DNA of 64,000 bases from Teratosphaeria epicoccoides (GCA_021401465.1 JADDMT010000013.1:186001-250000), one strand, 5' to 3'. Shown: positions 42,404 through 53,207, counted from the stretch's first letter. Numbers and translations: made by a program. The notes: generated by a model from the sequence alone, not told the origin.

Positions 42404-45400
42404 CTAATAAACCTCAAGCACATACCTCCCCTCCTCCTTCAACCTCTCAATCTCCTTATGCCCATCCTTCTTCTTCCCCTCACTCGCCGCCTCCACCATC
42501 ACCGCCTCCTCAAGAACGTTCGTAACATCCGGCACCGGCCACGTCGGACCGCACAAGTAGAACGCGCCTTCCTCTCTCAAATAAGCCCTCCTAATATCTG
42601 TCAGAGTCTGGCGCATGCGATCCTGGATGTAAATCTTCTGCGGCTGGTCACGCGAGAATGCTCGGCCGAGGAGGGTGATAATACCGGCATCTTGGTAGGC
42701 TTCCCATTCTTCGCCGTACAGGTATTCTTCGCGCTGGTGACGGGAGCCCATGTAGAGGAATACATCGCCGATTTCGTGGCCTTGCGAGCGCTGGTAGGCG
42801 CGCTCTTGAACAAAGGCGCGGAACGGTGCAAGACCGGTTCCGAGGCCGGCCATGATGATCGGCTGCGTAGTCTTGGGTGGCAGCTTCATGACGGAAGGCT
42901 TGACTGAGACTGTGACCTGAGAGCCGACATCGAGGCCGTTGAGATAGCGGCTAGCCTGACCGAAGCGGTCGCGGCCCTTGGGGTCGGTCCAGTTGACCGT
43001 GACGATGAGCAGAGAGATGCTGTCTGGGGTGACGTGCTGCGATGACGCGACGGAGTACTCGCGACGCTTCATTGGGTTGACGATGCGGACGATTTCGTGG
43101 AAGCTTGGGTGGGCAGAAGGGTATTCGAGCAGAATATCGGCGAAGGTGACAGTGTCGACTTCTGCACGGCGCTGAAACTCGACTTGGGCTTCTTGATTGC
43201 CACCAGTGCCGAGCATGAGCAGATCCGTCTTCTCCTTCTCGTCGGAGGCGAACTCGGATAGTGCCTCGTAGAAACGCTTGGGAGGGCGACCAAAAATGTC
43301 GACATTCTGCATGAGGGCTTGGTAGACAGTGCGGCTCTCCAGCATGTTCGGGTCATCGCGCGACGGGACCTCCACAACTTCCTCGGGATCGAGGCCGTAC
43401 CACTTGATGAACTCCTCGACCTCAGCCTTGTCATTGTGCGCGTGGATGCCAAGCGCCTCGCCAATGTCGTACTTGAGCCCACTGTCGCCAAGGTCGAATT
43501 CAATGTGGAAGATGTTGCGGTCGTAGTTGGCGGGCGTGAGACGGCGGCGCTCCTTGACAGTGACCACAGCAGTCTTGACCGGCAACTCAGGGCGAAGCGC
43601 AGTGGACGTTCCGTAAGCTTCCTTGAAGGCAAGGCCTTTAGCAGCAATCATCCAGTCGCGCAGAAGCGTCGGTGGCTCATCTTCAACACTTTCATACGGT
43701 GCGAAGCTGTTGACATTGAGGTCCTCTGGCGGCAGCAGAGCTTGATCAGCCTCGATCTCCAACGTGAGCCAGCTCTCAGGCACGTCAATGCGCTTGAGCG
43801 CCCCCTCGAGGTCCTTCGCGAGGGTGTCAAGCACATCACCACTTGCGTTGAGCTTCTCCAAGCCCTTCTCGAACACGTCTGGCTTGGCGACCTTCAAAAA
43901 GGCAAGTTGCAACAGGTAGTTCTGGAGCTCAGGCTCCTCGGTGGTTTTTGCGCTAGCAGCAAAGTCCAAGACGTACAATGCAAGCTTCTTGGAGGCAATT
44001 GCCTTTCGCACTGGAGCGCTGAGGTTCTTCTCAGCCTCCTCATCCTTCCATCCAAACGCGCCCAACAGGAGTGCAGCCTCCTCCTTCAGGCTAGAGACGA
44101 CAGCGAAGTCCTTGAGCAGCTTCTGCTCAGCGACCACAGCGACATCGGCCCGTGTGACGCTGTAAGCAGCTTCGATGCATTTCGGTGATGCACGGATGTC
44201 TGTCCTGATGGTACCTCCCTGGACCAGGTTGTCATGTCCGCTGCGCACGACCACGTTGACTGCGCTGTCGTCTGACAGAAGCCGACCCAGCTCCTGAGGC
44301 GCACTTGCAGTTTGATTGGCGTCAATGTCCCAAAAGATGTATTGCTTGGTGTCAGGGCTGGTAAGCGACAACGGAGCTGACTCCAGCACAGGCTCGCCAG
44401 GCTTGCTACTGATCCGGCGCAGAAGAGCTCCCATGTTGGCCACTGTCCAGACAGTCTCGCGTGCGTATTTGACGTCGAAAACCGACGGCTCTTTGCCGGT
44501 ACCGAGGCTTTGGAAGTTGACAGCAGCAATGACATCTGCGTACAAGCTGCTAGAGATGCTTACATCTGAGGCAGAGGCCTGGTCCTTGACCTGACCAAGC
44601 ACAGTGATGTGATGCACTGTGGGAGGGAGGGCCTGCAGGAACTCATCCTCGGCAAATGGTCTGTAGACGCGAACGTTGATGACACCGATCTGTACACCCT
44701 GCTGGGCGAGAACTTCAGCGATCTGGGCAGACAGGCTGGCCTCCACAGTACCGAAGACGATCATGACACTGATTGGGTTCTGATGGCCGTGGTACTCGAA
44801 TGGCTTATACTCCGTTCCAAGCTCAGCGTTGAAGGCGTGAATGAGCTTTGAAAGTTTGCCCTCGTTCGTCAGGCGCCTTGATGTCAGGCTCTCCCTCACA
44901 GCTGCCAACACAGCATCGTACGTGCGCTTCAAGCTCGTGACGTTGAGAACGTCAATGACTCTCGTCGTCTCCCGACCCACGGTAATGCCATCGTAAGTGT
45001 GGATGCTGGGCAGAATGGAAGCCAGAAGCGTCGCAAGCAAAGACATGTGCTGCACTTCGAAGGCACTCCTGCTGCTGACCAGGCCAAGTCCGAGGTCCTC
45101 GGCGACGGCCATTGTAGAAGCATAGTCGGTCACCAGTCCCGCCTTGGTCTCAGCTGCGTAGTCCACTGCGGCAACTTGAAGCGCAGTTGGGTTTGCAACA
45201 TCGTACAACAAACTCAACTGATCCAGCACCGGCCTCAGATGCGCCAAGCTGGCCGCACTCGCGATGATGCTCTGAGGCACGTGTCTCTTTCCCAAGTCGA
45301 AGTCCGGGCTGAACATGTATCCAAGCGCAATGCTGCCTGCGCCATGGCGAGTCTCCATGGCCTGCACGCCGGTCACTTCGCCGTACGCATTCTTCTCTTG

Positions 45401-45583
45401 CGCGTCGCTCCATGCTCTGACCGCGACATCGAGGTCAAAGGTCTCGGGCGAGTAGGTGAAGTTTTTGTCTGACAGCGCATAGGCGACTTGCTGCACGAGG
45501 GTCTGCGCCGTGAGATATGTCGGTCCAGAGACTTTGGACCAAGCGATGTCCTGGCCAAACGGCAAGGCGGAGGATTTTGCCAT
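42404..45583 (-). CDS. MET10: Sulfite reductase [NADPH] flavoprotein alpha subunit
   Basis: A 1059-residue single-exon protein, the usual length for fungal MET10. The start ATG at 45583 begins MAKSSALPFGQD, preceded in frame by 12 codons without family character. The N-terminal two thirds is the pyruvate:ferredoxin oxidoreductase-like part (for example GAGSIALGYMFSPDFDLG and VMIVFGTVEASLSAQIAE). The C-terminal third is an FAD/NADPH reductase domain of the cytochrome P450 reductase type: RREYSVASS (FAD), GLDVGSQVTVSV, MAGLGTGLAPFRAFVQER, FLYMGSRHQREEYLY, YIQDRM and the final YLCGPTWPVPDV...YVLEVY. It supplies electrons from NADPH to the MET5-type hemoprotein in assimilatory sulfate reduction, cytosolic. 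Confidence 0.95.
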   Translation of the reverse strand: MAKSSALPFGQDIAWSKVSGPTYLTAQTLVQQVAYALSDKNFTYSPETFDLDVAVRAWSDAQEKNAYGEVTGVQAMETRHGAGSIALGYMFSPDFDLGKRHVPQSIIASAASLAHLRPVLDQLSLLYDVANPTALQVAAVDYAAETKAGLVTDYASTMAVAEDLGLGLVSSRSAFEVQHMSLLATLLASILPSIHTYDGITVGRETTRVIDVLNVTSLKRTYDAVLAAVRESLTSRRLTNEGKLSKLIHAFNAELGTEYKPFEYHGHQNPISVMIVFGTVEASLSAQIAEVLAQQGVQIGVINVRVYRPFAEDEFLQALPPTVHHITVLGQVKDQASASDVSISSSLYADVIAAVNFQSLGTGKEPSVFDVKYARETVWTVANMGALLRRISSKPGEPVLESAPLSLTSPDTKQYIFWDIDANQTASAPQELGRLLSDDSAVNVVVRSGHDNLVQGGTIRTDIRASPKCIEAAYSVTRADVAVVAEQKLLKDFAVVSSLKEEAALLLGAFGWKDEEAEKNLSAPVRKAIASKKLALYVLDFAASAKTTEEPELQNYLLQLAFLKVAKPDVFEKGLEKLNASGDVLDTLAKDLEGALKRIDVPESWLTLEIEADQALLPPEDLNVNSFAPYESVEDEPPTLLRDWMIAAKGLAFKEAYGTSTALRPELPVKTAVVTVKERRRLTPANYDRNIFHIEFDLGDSGLKYDIGEALGIHAHNDKAEVEEFIKWYGLDPEEVVEVPSRDDPNMLESRTVYQALMQNVDIFGRPPKRFYEALSEFASDEKEKTDLLMLGTGGNQEAQVEFQRRAEVDTVTFADILLEYPSAHPSFHEIVRIVNPMKRREYSVASSQHVTPDSISLLIVTVNWTDPKGRDRFGQASRYLNGLDVGSQVTVSVKPSVMKLPPKTTQPIIMAGLGTGLAPFRAFVQERAYQRSQGHEIGDVFLYMGSRHQREEYLYGEEWEAYQDAGIITLLGRAFSRDQPQKIYIQDRMRQTLTDIRRAYLREEGAFYLCGPTWPVPDVTNVLEEAVMVEAASEGKKKDGHKEIERLKEEGRYVLEVY

Positions 45584-47246
45584 TGTTGCGAGCGCAAGTG
45601 GGATTCGCTTGCCGCACAACAGGAATCCGTCAATTTCCGCTTACAACACACACGAAGTATCCTGCCATCGTCACGACATTTTTCGAAGAGAGGAAGGCCA
45701 CCTACGACAAATGCGCGCAACAGATCGGCCGCCGCCGGACCGCATTCGATGCGTAATCAACAAAAAGGTTGCTCTCCTCGGAGGCTGGAGCACGCAACGG
45801 TCCGCGGCTCTGATTGGTCGCACCGCTTGCCGTTCGTGGATGCGGCTCTCGCAATATCTCAGATTTGATCACCAGAGTGTGCAAGAGAGCAAACGGTGTC
45901 GCACAGTCCCGCAGCCGACATCTGTTTCTGCTGTCACGGAGGAGACCTGAGACCGGGGCAAAGCGCTGTGCAGCCTGACATTAATAATTGATGGCGCGTT
46001 GACCATGCTACCCGTTCTTGCAGCATGCGAATTGCCCATATGGTTATCTGGAGAAAACTCTGCAAGATCGCTCGCTTGGCTGTCTGAGACCGGGAGGTCT
46101 GTTATGCTAGCTCTGCAGCCTCTGCTTGGCCTGCCTAAGCAAGCCCGGTAATGACAAAGAGAGGCAGTACCTCCAGAGAGCAATGTCCCGCCACTGGATC
46201 AACCTATACGAGGGCATTCTATGACGGACGGGCTCGCGCGGTTGACCGGCGAGAGTGCAAAGCTCGAAGAGGCGGCTCAAAGGGCGGAGAGGGAGGTCAC
46301 TGAGGCCAAGCACGCGTTCGTGCTCCGGGAGAAGCAAAGCACTTGATGAAAGCGAGAACAGAGGTAGAGCGCAAGCAGCGCTTGGTCAAACATGTGAACA
46401 AGCTAAGCTTATCCAATAAATGCAAATGACGTCGCGCAGTATCGTCTGCAAGATAGATGTGGGCGTATGATGGAGACGCTAGCTGTGCACGACCGAACAA
46501 GGGAAGCAACGACCCCGCACACTTGCCATTCCTTCCTTGTCGGTGGCCTCGGAGGTAACTCCAACAGCATGCCCGATCAAAGGCATCTCCCATTGGCCAA
46601 GTCAACACAGGCTGACAGGCATCAAACGTCGCTCCGCTCGGAAACGGCGGTCATGCATGCATGGTGTCTATCAATAGCAAGGCTTGCGGGGTCCAGGCTC
46701 GCCTCCGCACATGCCGCAGTGCACGCTTGTGCTCACTGCTCCCATTCGAACCTTGGTGCCTTCTGGGAGCGAATCCTTCGCGGCGCATGTTATTTACGAG
46801 AGCGTAGAGCCAGCCGCCTTGCCAGTTACACGGCGGGCTCATGGCGTGTCCCGAGGATGCATTTTAGTATCACCATCCATCGTGGCGCAGCAGCTCGGCC
46901 TGTGTGCTTTCTCATTATTGGCGTGATGCAGCGCTTTCCTGTGCTAGCAGAGCCTCATATCGCGTCCTTGCCGCCGCCAATTTCGTTTGCAGCTGCCAGT
47001 GCGCATTCCCCGTGTCTGAGGCAGGACCGGGTCGGCGCAGGCAGGCACCGGCGGGCGATGAGCTAGTCGTTGCTGCTGCTTGCTGACCACTGCTGGTCTG
47101 TTGACTGCCCGGTGGTTGCCGTGTGGACGTCGGCAGGCCTGTTGGCGAATACGCATAAGACGCTGTTGGCCGGGGAGCTGGGCCGATAGCTTCGAGATTG
47201 GTGCTCGAGCGGACGGGGATTGGCACGGCAAAGACCACGCGCAGGT
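45584..47246. other. Intergenic, MET10 promoter side
   Basis: About 1.7 kb. It should contain the MET10 promoter at the left. A 41-codon plus-strand ORF at 46221-46346 would make a charged helix (ESAKLEEAAQRAEREVTEAKH) but has no context. A minus-strand open frame crosses from 46915 into the next gene and is discussed as a finding. Confidence 0.5.
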
Positions 47247-48160
47247 ATGTCAGTGCCGAACGCTGCAGCTCCTCTTCCACAGTGGACGTTTGTCGAGCAG
47301 ATAGAATGCGATGCTGACTCCTTGCGGCAGCAGCAACGCGAACATTTGGTGCGCGGGATGGAGTGGTTGAAAAAGCTATCCGCAAGGTTTCTGAAGAAGC
47401 GAAGGAGGGGTCGAGGAGCGAGTGAACAGAAGCCGTTGGCGCCGCTGAACGATGATAGACCGAGAATCGCGGATCAGGCACCGCAAATACCACCTTCGAA
47501 GCCACTGAGCGCTGTCCAGTCCCGCGACACTTTGCGTTCGCGGCATACGGTGCAACCACGAACTTCAATAGGCGGCCGTGTGTCGCCGATTGAAGGGAGG
47601 AGAGGTGACGAAAGCCTGGCAGTGAATCCGAATCGGGATGAAGATGCTGTTTCCGCGGTATCTTCAGAAGCGGCCCCTGTGCCGCCTCCCAAAGGTGATG
47701 GTGGAGGTGGTGAGATAATACGAGCAGACCCAATGAAAGCCGCGACGGCTGCACCAGCGGGTAAGGCTGTAGCACTCCTTGTCGTCAAGCACTGGTTGAC
47801 CCATGCACAGCGACTGAGTCAAACACAAGTCACGTTACCGCTACTGGTGAGCCTGAACCCACATCCATGACAAAAGCATCAGCCGACGAGAACGAGCCTC
47901 CATTGCCCAATGGTACAATATCCAAAGATGCTCTGTCGAGCGCAAGAGAGTCCCCGACTACTCCGCTCCGAAAGCCCGTCCCACCATCGCTCCCAGCAGC
48001 ACCGCTAGTGACGCAAGCTCTTGCGATGCAGCCTGAGGATAAAATCCCAGTCAAGTCTGAATTTGATGACCTCCCACCGATCAAGAAACCCATGATGGCA
48101 CCTGGCATGAGTGCGACGTCCGGACCACTGGAAGACTTCCCAGAAGGTCCATTTGAATGA
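47247..48160 (+). CDS. Hypothetical basic/Pro-rich protein, two exons
   Basis: Exons 47247-47760 and 47811-48160 give 287 residues. The intron (47761-47810, 50 bp) has GTAAGG, a GTTGACC branch and GCACAG. Splicing in phase 1 leads into a long Pro/Ser frame (SARESPTTPLRKPVPPSLPAAP; then LPPIKKPMMAPGM) ending FPEGPFE. The first exon has a possible helix with a basic cluster (MEWLKKLSARFLKKRRRGRGASEQK, here noted in two parts: MEWLKKLSARF, then KKRRRGRG) resembling a nuclear localisation signal. The rest looks disordered. The start at 47247 is the first ATG in frame; the frame is open upstream, so a further exon is possible. No family recognised. An opposing minus-strand ORF overlaps exon 1. Confidence 0.5.
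47761..47810 (+). other. Predicted intron, 50 bp
   Basis: GTAAGG...GTTGACC...GCACAG. It joins PAG-type codons to a long open frame starting ATESNTSHV. The unspliced frame ends after about 35 codons. Confidence 0.65.
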
Positions 48161-48642
48161 GCCTCCTCTCTCTGGCTTTCTGCATATGATCTTGGGCTGA
48201 ACAGGGCGTGATGAGTAGTGTGCCGCCGGTCACTGAGTTTGCCGAGTGGCCCGTGGGGTTGGCGGCTGTTGGGCAGCAAGGAGGCGGTGCCGGCTTCACA
48301 TGAGGTTGGGGTTTTGCCTTCGCCGTGAAGGCTGAGCGTCAAGTGTTTCAGGCATCCTGACGAGGAGGTGCGCATGGAGATGATGGTCTGTGCGACATTG
48401 AGTGTTTTCACTGTGATGAATGGTGCGTAGCGATCTTGGAGCATTGGGAGCAGAGGACAGCAAGCATGTTGTATGCTTTCGTAAGTTCGATTCGTATCGG
48501 CTGCCAAGAGGCTACAGACTACACCGCTTCTACTATATACCCATTGGTGAGCTCTGGCTCTGATAGCTTGTATGTTTCGCTGTGTCAGTCACAGCTTTTG
48601 AGGAAGGCGCAGTGCCTGCTGCGTCTAATAGCATTCACCACG
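48161..48642. other. Intergenic between convergent genes
   Basis: About 480 bp, probably the 3' regions of the two converging genes. No motif or repeat was seen. Confidence 0.5.
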
Positions 48643-49194
48643 CTACTTATACTGATTCAGTGGATTCACCTTGGCGACCTCGGCCACAAACCACTTCATC
48701 TGGACCCAGCACTCCTTCAATTCCTTCTCGACCTCGGCCACCTCTTCGCCCCACAACTCTCGCATCTTCGGCACAAACTGCGAGCCAATCGACCGATACT
48801 TGCTCTGCTGGGCGCCGCGAAACGCACCCGGGATGTTCGGGTTCTTGAAGGCTTGCACGTGCTTGCCAACGTAGATCGCCTTCATGATCTTGACGTCGGC
48901 GAGGATGGTCGGGATGATGAGAGCCTTGCACTTCTCATCATCTTCGGTCGCCGACCAGGTGCCGTTCTGGACGCGAGCGTACCAGGGCAGGCAGAGAGAA
49001 TACCATCTGTCGATGGCGTTGTGAATCGCCAGGAGAGTGCCGTTGTGCCCAAACATGGGCGCGTTCAAGACAGGGATCTCGGACTCGACGGTCTTCACAT
49101 CGAGCTTGGCACGCTGTGAGCGTGCGGCCGGGACGGGCGAGGCTGCAGGCGCAGATGGGGCGCTCTTATCGTTGTCGTTGTCGTTGTTGTTGTT

Positions 49195-49233
<39 letters not shown>

Positions 49234-50601
49234 ATCATCATCGTCGTTGTCGTCGATGACCTGGCCACGCTTGCCAGTGTGCTGCCTGGCCCCGATCATC
49301 GAGCAACGAGCTCGGCGGAAGGTGGCGCGACTCTGCTGGGCAACCGCAGCGCTCACAGGGAAAATCTGCTCGACGCTGAGATCTGTCGACGGCCGGAGGA
49401 CGGTGGGAGGAGGCGAGGAGGCAGAGCGCGGGATCCAGTACCTGGCGGAGTGCTGCAGGACGACCAGAGGAGCTTGGACTGGCGCAGGGAGAGGAGCGGG
49501 AGCAGGGACGAAAGACAGCGCTGGTGGCTGAATGGTGGCGACTGCTGTTCTGAGAGCAGGACCAGGGCTCGGTGCGGCTCGCAGGGACTTTCGCAAGGAC
49601 TTCTTGACCTTAGAGGCCGCGAGACGCTTGACGGCTGCCGGCGGAGAAAGGGCGACGCTGCGCTGGTTCCAGTTTATGCCGGCGCGAGAGAAGAAGACAG
49701 ACGGCAGGATTTCTGGCGCGGCCTCAACCTCAGTGGCCATTGGCGCACTGGTGTGTGGCAGAGGAAGCGCAGGAGCGGACGGCAGAATTGTTGGAGCTGC
49801 TGCCGCCATAGTGGCCGTTGGCACACTGACGGCTGGCACAGGAGGCGGAGAAGCGACGACCGGGACCGGTGCTGGCGCTGAGAGAGCGGCCGTGGGTGAA
49901 GCCGGCGCGCTGGTAGGTGGCGAGAAGCAGGAAACGGAGGGAGCAGCGGGACGAGAAGAAGTAGACGGAGCAGCCACAGGCATCTCAGCCCGGCGAGCAT
50001 TCCAAAACGCCATCCATTCTTCACGCTCGATGCGTTTCTCGATCTCTGCTGCCTTGGCGAGGTCGTCATTGCCAGGCGAACGCCGTGGCACGTGCTTGCG
50101 AGCCCTCACGGGCCGAATGGGTGCTGGCGACCGAGGCGGTGCTGGTGCCGGTTCTGCTGCTGGTGGTTGTCGTGGTTGTCGTGGTGGCGGTGCCGTGCCG
50201 TACGATGGCTTGGCAGGCGACGGCGACGGCGACGGGACGACTTCATGCACCTCAGTGGTGCTGGGCTGGAATCGTAGCAAGAAGACCAGGACACCAGCCA
50301 ACAAGACCAGGGGGAGCAGAAAATCAAGGCCAGGGACCGCAATCTCAGTAGGACCAATGGCGGTGATGACGCCATTGGCATCGAGCAGGCGAGAAGCAGC
50401 AACGGAGACCGGGAAGACGATGGCGGAGCGGGCGAGGCGGCGGAAGAGGACGTTGCTGTGCTCTTGCGAGCCGCAGAGGAAGAAGAGCCAGTCGACGACG
50501 GCAAGGAGGAGAACGAAACGCTCGGAGGCGGACTCTCTGGCACTGTCCAGCAGTGCCAAGAGGTATGCGACCAGCACGAGATGGGAGATGATGACAAGCA
50601 T
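48643..50601 (-). CDS. Paralogue C: membrane-anchored low-complexity protein with conserved C-terminal domain
   Basis: A 652-residue single-exon protein. N-terminal membrane segments are visible at about residues 3-18, 28-43 and 92-110 (LDFLLPLVLLAGVLVFLLRF). A long Pro/Ala-rich region follows (about 115-440), with a helix REEWMAFWNARRAEM near 195-210. Then comes an Asp/Asn run (residues ~448-478) and an ordered C-terminal domain (about 500-650). That domain matches the end of paralogue B: SEIPVLNAP / SEIPILTAP, LADVKIMKAIYVGKHVQAF / LADAEVIRKNYGAENVQLF, and VPKMRELWGEE...EVEKELKE / APEMLEFYGEG...MLQKELKE. I know no family with this layout. The gene lies on the opposite strand 3.4 kb from paralogue A. 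Role unknown. Confidence 0.75.
49170..49258 (+). repeat. GTC/GTT trinucleotide microsatellite in paralogue C
   Basis: Nearly uninterrupted GTC/GTT/ATC triplets; on the minus strand they encode about 30 Asp and Asn codons. Such tracts commonly vary in length between strains. Confidence 0.9.
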
Positions 50602-51728
50602 TGTGCCAGCAATGCTTGTGGTGGTTGGTGTGATGTTGTTGTTGTCGTTGTCGCTGTCGCCTGTGATGGTAGTGGTGGTCTGCGGGAAGAGAAGTCTGGA
50701 AAGGGAGAGAGAATGGCGAAATACTTATACCTGTGGGCTACAATAGCACAGAAATGCTACAACAGGTGTCTGAACGGCTATTGCTCGACAATAGCTGTGC
50801 TTGGAGTCGTGGTATTGAGGTAGAGACAAACATTGTCCAAGTGAAGTGATAAGTCATCCCTACCAGCCACCAGACGTAAGTTTACGCGGGATTCTCCAAG
50901 TCCACTTCACAAAACGAAGGGGTGAAGTGATAAGAGTCTCCTACCAGCCACCGAGAACCAAATACACTTGCACAACTTGACATGGATAAAATGCACTTCA
51001 CACAACGAGCAAGTAGGCCAGGTGTCAAAGCCCTTAAGCATATGGCATAGCCATTTGCTCATATGTGCTGCCAAGGGACTTCAAGATCCACATCGATGGC
51101 ATTCGAATGACATCGTGAAGACAGGTCTTCACATCCATGTGCAAAGCCATTACACGCGAGCCTGGATGGTCCAGCTTGAGAGAGCAATGCTATAGGACAC
51201 ATGTTGGATAATTCTGCCTTACAGGATGTATGACAGGCTCATTTAGCTCAACAATTCGTCAAGCTGTTGTGACTGACCAACTCCGTGACTCGGCAAGTGC
51301 TATTAGCTTTTGGTTCTGAGATGCATACGACTGGCAGTGAGACTTCAATCTACCTCATGCCTTGAAGGTGCCGCATAGTTTGGAGAAAGGAGGCTTCATT
51401 TCCAGGGCCCAGCGAAGCAACGTAGATCAAGCCGGCTTTTTTGTCGGTAACGAGAACGCCTTGTCTGCCGATTGTACTCATCGCCTTGCCATTCGCAGCA
51501 CCATGAACGCCACTGTAAACCCAGAGCGACAGGTATATCTTCGCCGCAAGGCTCTCTCTCACTCCAGTCCCGCGGCCCTCGCCGAAACCTTCCGCCCTCA
51601 ACACATCATGCTCCGGTCATCTCGGAAATCTCTGCATCATCTCTCGGCCAACTCATTCTCAGTATCAGTCGCCCTCATCTTCGCCAGACACATCTTGATC
51701 ATCTTGTGAGCCTCACGCAACTCTTGCT
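50602..51728. other. Intergenic with a short tandem duplication
   Basis: About 1.1 kb upstream of paralogue C. It contains a two-copy repeat (50839-50960, listed separately). The ORF 51350-51604 (-) and overlapping plus ORFs show no motif. Confidence 0.5.
50839..50960. repeat. Two-copy repeat, ~80-bp spacing
   Basis: GTGAAGTGATAAG followed by a variable 4 bases and CTACCAGCCACC occurs at about 50841 and again at about 50921. Each lies near a CACTTCACA-type motif of the opposite sense. Confidence 0.7.
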
Positions 51729-52341
51729 CTAGCAGCTGGCGAAGGCGGAGCCCTCGGGTGGTCCCCAAACATTTTGGGCCAGCTGAGCCTGGATCCGTGC
51801 TTGGCGCTCAGCAGTCTGTTCGGGCGTGAGGATGTCAAAGAGCATGTTTGGCTGCTCTATTAACTCACGCGTTTCCATTGGCTCAGGCAGCTCCCTAACC
51901 CCCATTGGCATTATAGGCCGCGCACCAGAGCGAAGACGGACAGGTATCAAGGGTAATTCTGATACTGCCGACATTGGACCTGCTGGCCTGGCCTTCGGCC
52001 GTGCGGCTGCGGATTTTACGTAGCGCATCAATTCTTCGTTAACGACCATCGGATCGACATTGGAGGCCGTCGCACGCCGCACTAGGGCCGGCAACGGGAG
52101 TGACTTGGTCGATTGCGCCTCATTTATCAAGAAGCTCCATGCCGTGTGAGCTGCGCTCAATTTGATTCGCTGCAGCCCTTGCGTCAGCCGCAACATTCTT
52201 GGACCTCTGCATTTTGGACAGCTTAGAAAGCTTGAGTCCACTTAGCATCTCGAAAGCTTCATCCTTCGCCTCGCCTGTCACAGCCTCAGCCATCAAAGTC
52301 CCGGCTCGTCTCCTATCATGTTCGGCTTTGATCACTAGACC
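51729..52341 (-). pseudogene. Continuation of the upstream gene, cut off by a stop and a frame break
   Basis: On the minus strand, directly after the TAG at 52342-52344 and in the same frame, coding-like sequence continues for 73 codons (LVIKAEHDRRRAGTLMAEAVTG; then MLSGLKLSKLSKMQRSKNV) to a TGA at 52120. A second open frame overlaps it and continues to 51729 (SLPLPALVRRATASNVDPM; NMLFDILTPEQTAERQARIQAQLAQNVWG). No splice sites explain either change. It looks like the former C-terminal part of the gene at 52342-53207, separated by one nonsense change and one frameshift. Confidence 0.45.
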
Positions 52342-53207
52342 CTAACGAGAGATGCGGCGATGAGCCAGCAACACAGGCTGGAGGGCATTCACCTCCAACC
52401 AGCTGCAACCCTCGTATGCAGTAAGCTTGGTCAGACCATCAATGACGTGTCGGAGGACGTGGAAGACGAGGTCTACAAAGTCCACGGGCATGCGGCGGAG
52501 ATCGCAATTTGGACGTCCTGTGCCAAAGAAATCTGCGATGATGGCAAGCTTCGAGAACTTCGCAATGAGCACCAGCTTCTTGCGCCTCTGCGCAACGCCC
52601 GCGAATTGATGCTGGGACATATCGTTGACGTGGTGATGGGCATCCTTTGCAGTCCGGTCCAAGAGTTCGCGGAAGACCCTCATAACACCTCTGAAGTCAA
52701 GCTCTCGCTTGTGCAACGGATTTGACTCATCGGCATCGTAGGGACGAGCGGCGTCTAGGTCACTGAGGTTCGAGTATCTGTGTCTGTCTTTGTTGTAGCA
52801 GTCTCAGCTAACGGATGGCGGATGGCAGTCGCCTTACCAAGGCTGGATCGAGCGCATACGCCTGATGGCTTGGTTCTGCGCAAGCTGCGCAGCTGAGTCG
52901 TGGTAATCGGCTCCCGCGTTCTGGTGCTAGTTTGGCAGATGTGCGCAGAGTCATCCTTCGCCTTCTGCTTAGAGGTGACTGAAGTGGTGGTTGTGGGCTG
53001 CCGGAATTGGTTAGGTTGGAGACTGGCCATGATGGCAGTGAAGCCTTGAAGATCCTGAGGCTGCATCATCTCTGCCGGTGACCCATCTCCTAACATCATT
53101 TCCATCACCTCATCGTCGACATGTGCAAGGTGTGCAAGCGGATCCTGCTGTACGACCGTGAGCTTGCCGAAGTCGTTCAGCACATCGTCAGATTTTGGAG
53201 CAGACAT
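52342..53207 (-). CDS. Hypothetical two-exon protein, probably truncated
   Basis: Exons on the minus strand are 53207-52838 and 52754-52342, giving 260 residues. The intron (52755-52837, 83 bp) has GTAAGG and CAGTGACCTAG ends, and phase 1 splicing gives SSL-DAARPYDADESNP. Exon 1 is acidic and Met-rich (DDEVMEMMLGDGSPAEMM), then Thr/Ser-rich. Exon 2 is mostly helical (RELDFRGVMRVFRELLDRTA; VDFVDLVFHVLRHVIDGLTKL). The ATG at 53207 starts MSAPKSDDVL. The reading frame stops at TAG (52342) but continues in frame beyond it, so the gene may have lost its C-terminus. A plus-strand ORF of 121 codons overlaps exon 2 but lacks splice support. No family recognised. Confidence 0.5.
52755..52837 (-). other. 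Predicted intron, 83 bp
   Basis: GTAAGG...GTGACCTAG on the minus strand, phase 1. It joins two long open frames of different phase. Confidence 0.65.

Noticed and set aside
42311..42907. 198-codon plus-strand ORF
   Set aside because: Antisense to the MET10 FAD/NADPH reductase domain.
43319..44188. 289-codon plus-strand ORF
   Set aside because: It is exactly antisense to MET10, whose family motifs are clear on the minus strand; the plus frame has no motifs.
46221..46346. 41-codon ORF for a charged helix
   Set aside because: Too short, without splice partners or a recognisable family; composition alone is not enough.
49532..50746. 404-codon plus-strand ORF rich in Gly, Arg and Ala
   Set aside because: It is antisense to the Pro/Ala-rich part of paralogue C. 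Its composition follows from the complement of Pro/Ala codons, while the minus strand has membrane segments and a domain shared with B.
52360..52725. 121-codon plus-strand ORF (MSQQHRLEG...)
   Set aside because: It reads plausibly but overlaps exon 2 of the minus-strand gene, which has a strong intron and continues coding character upstream; only one is likely real.
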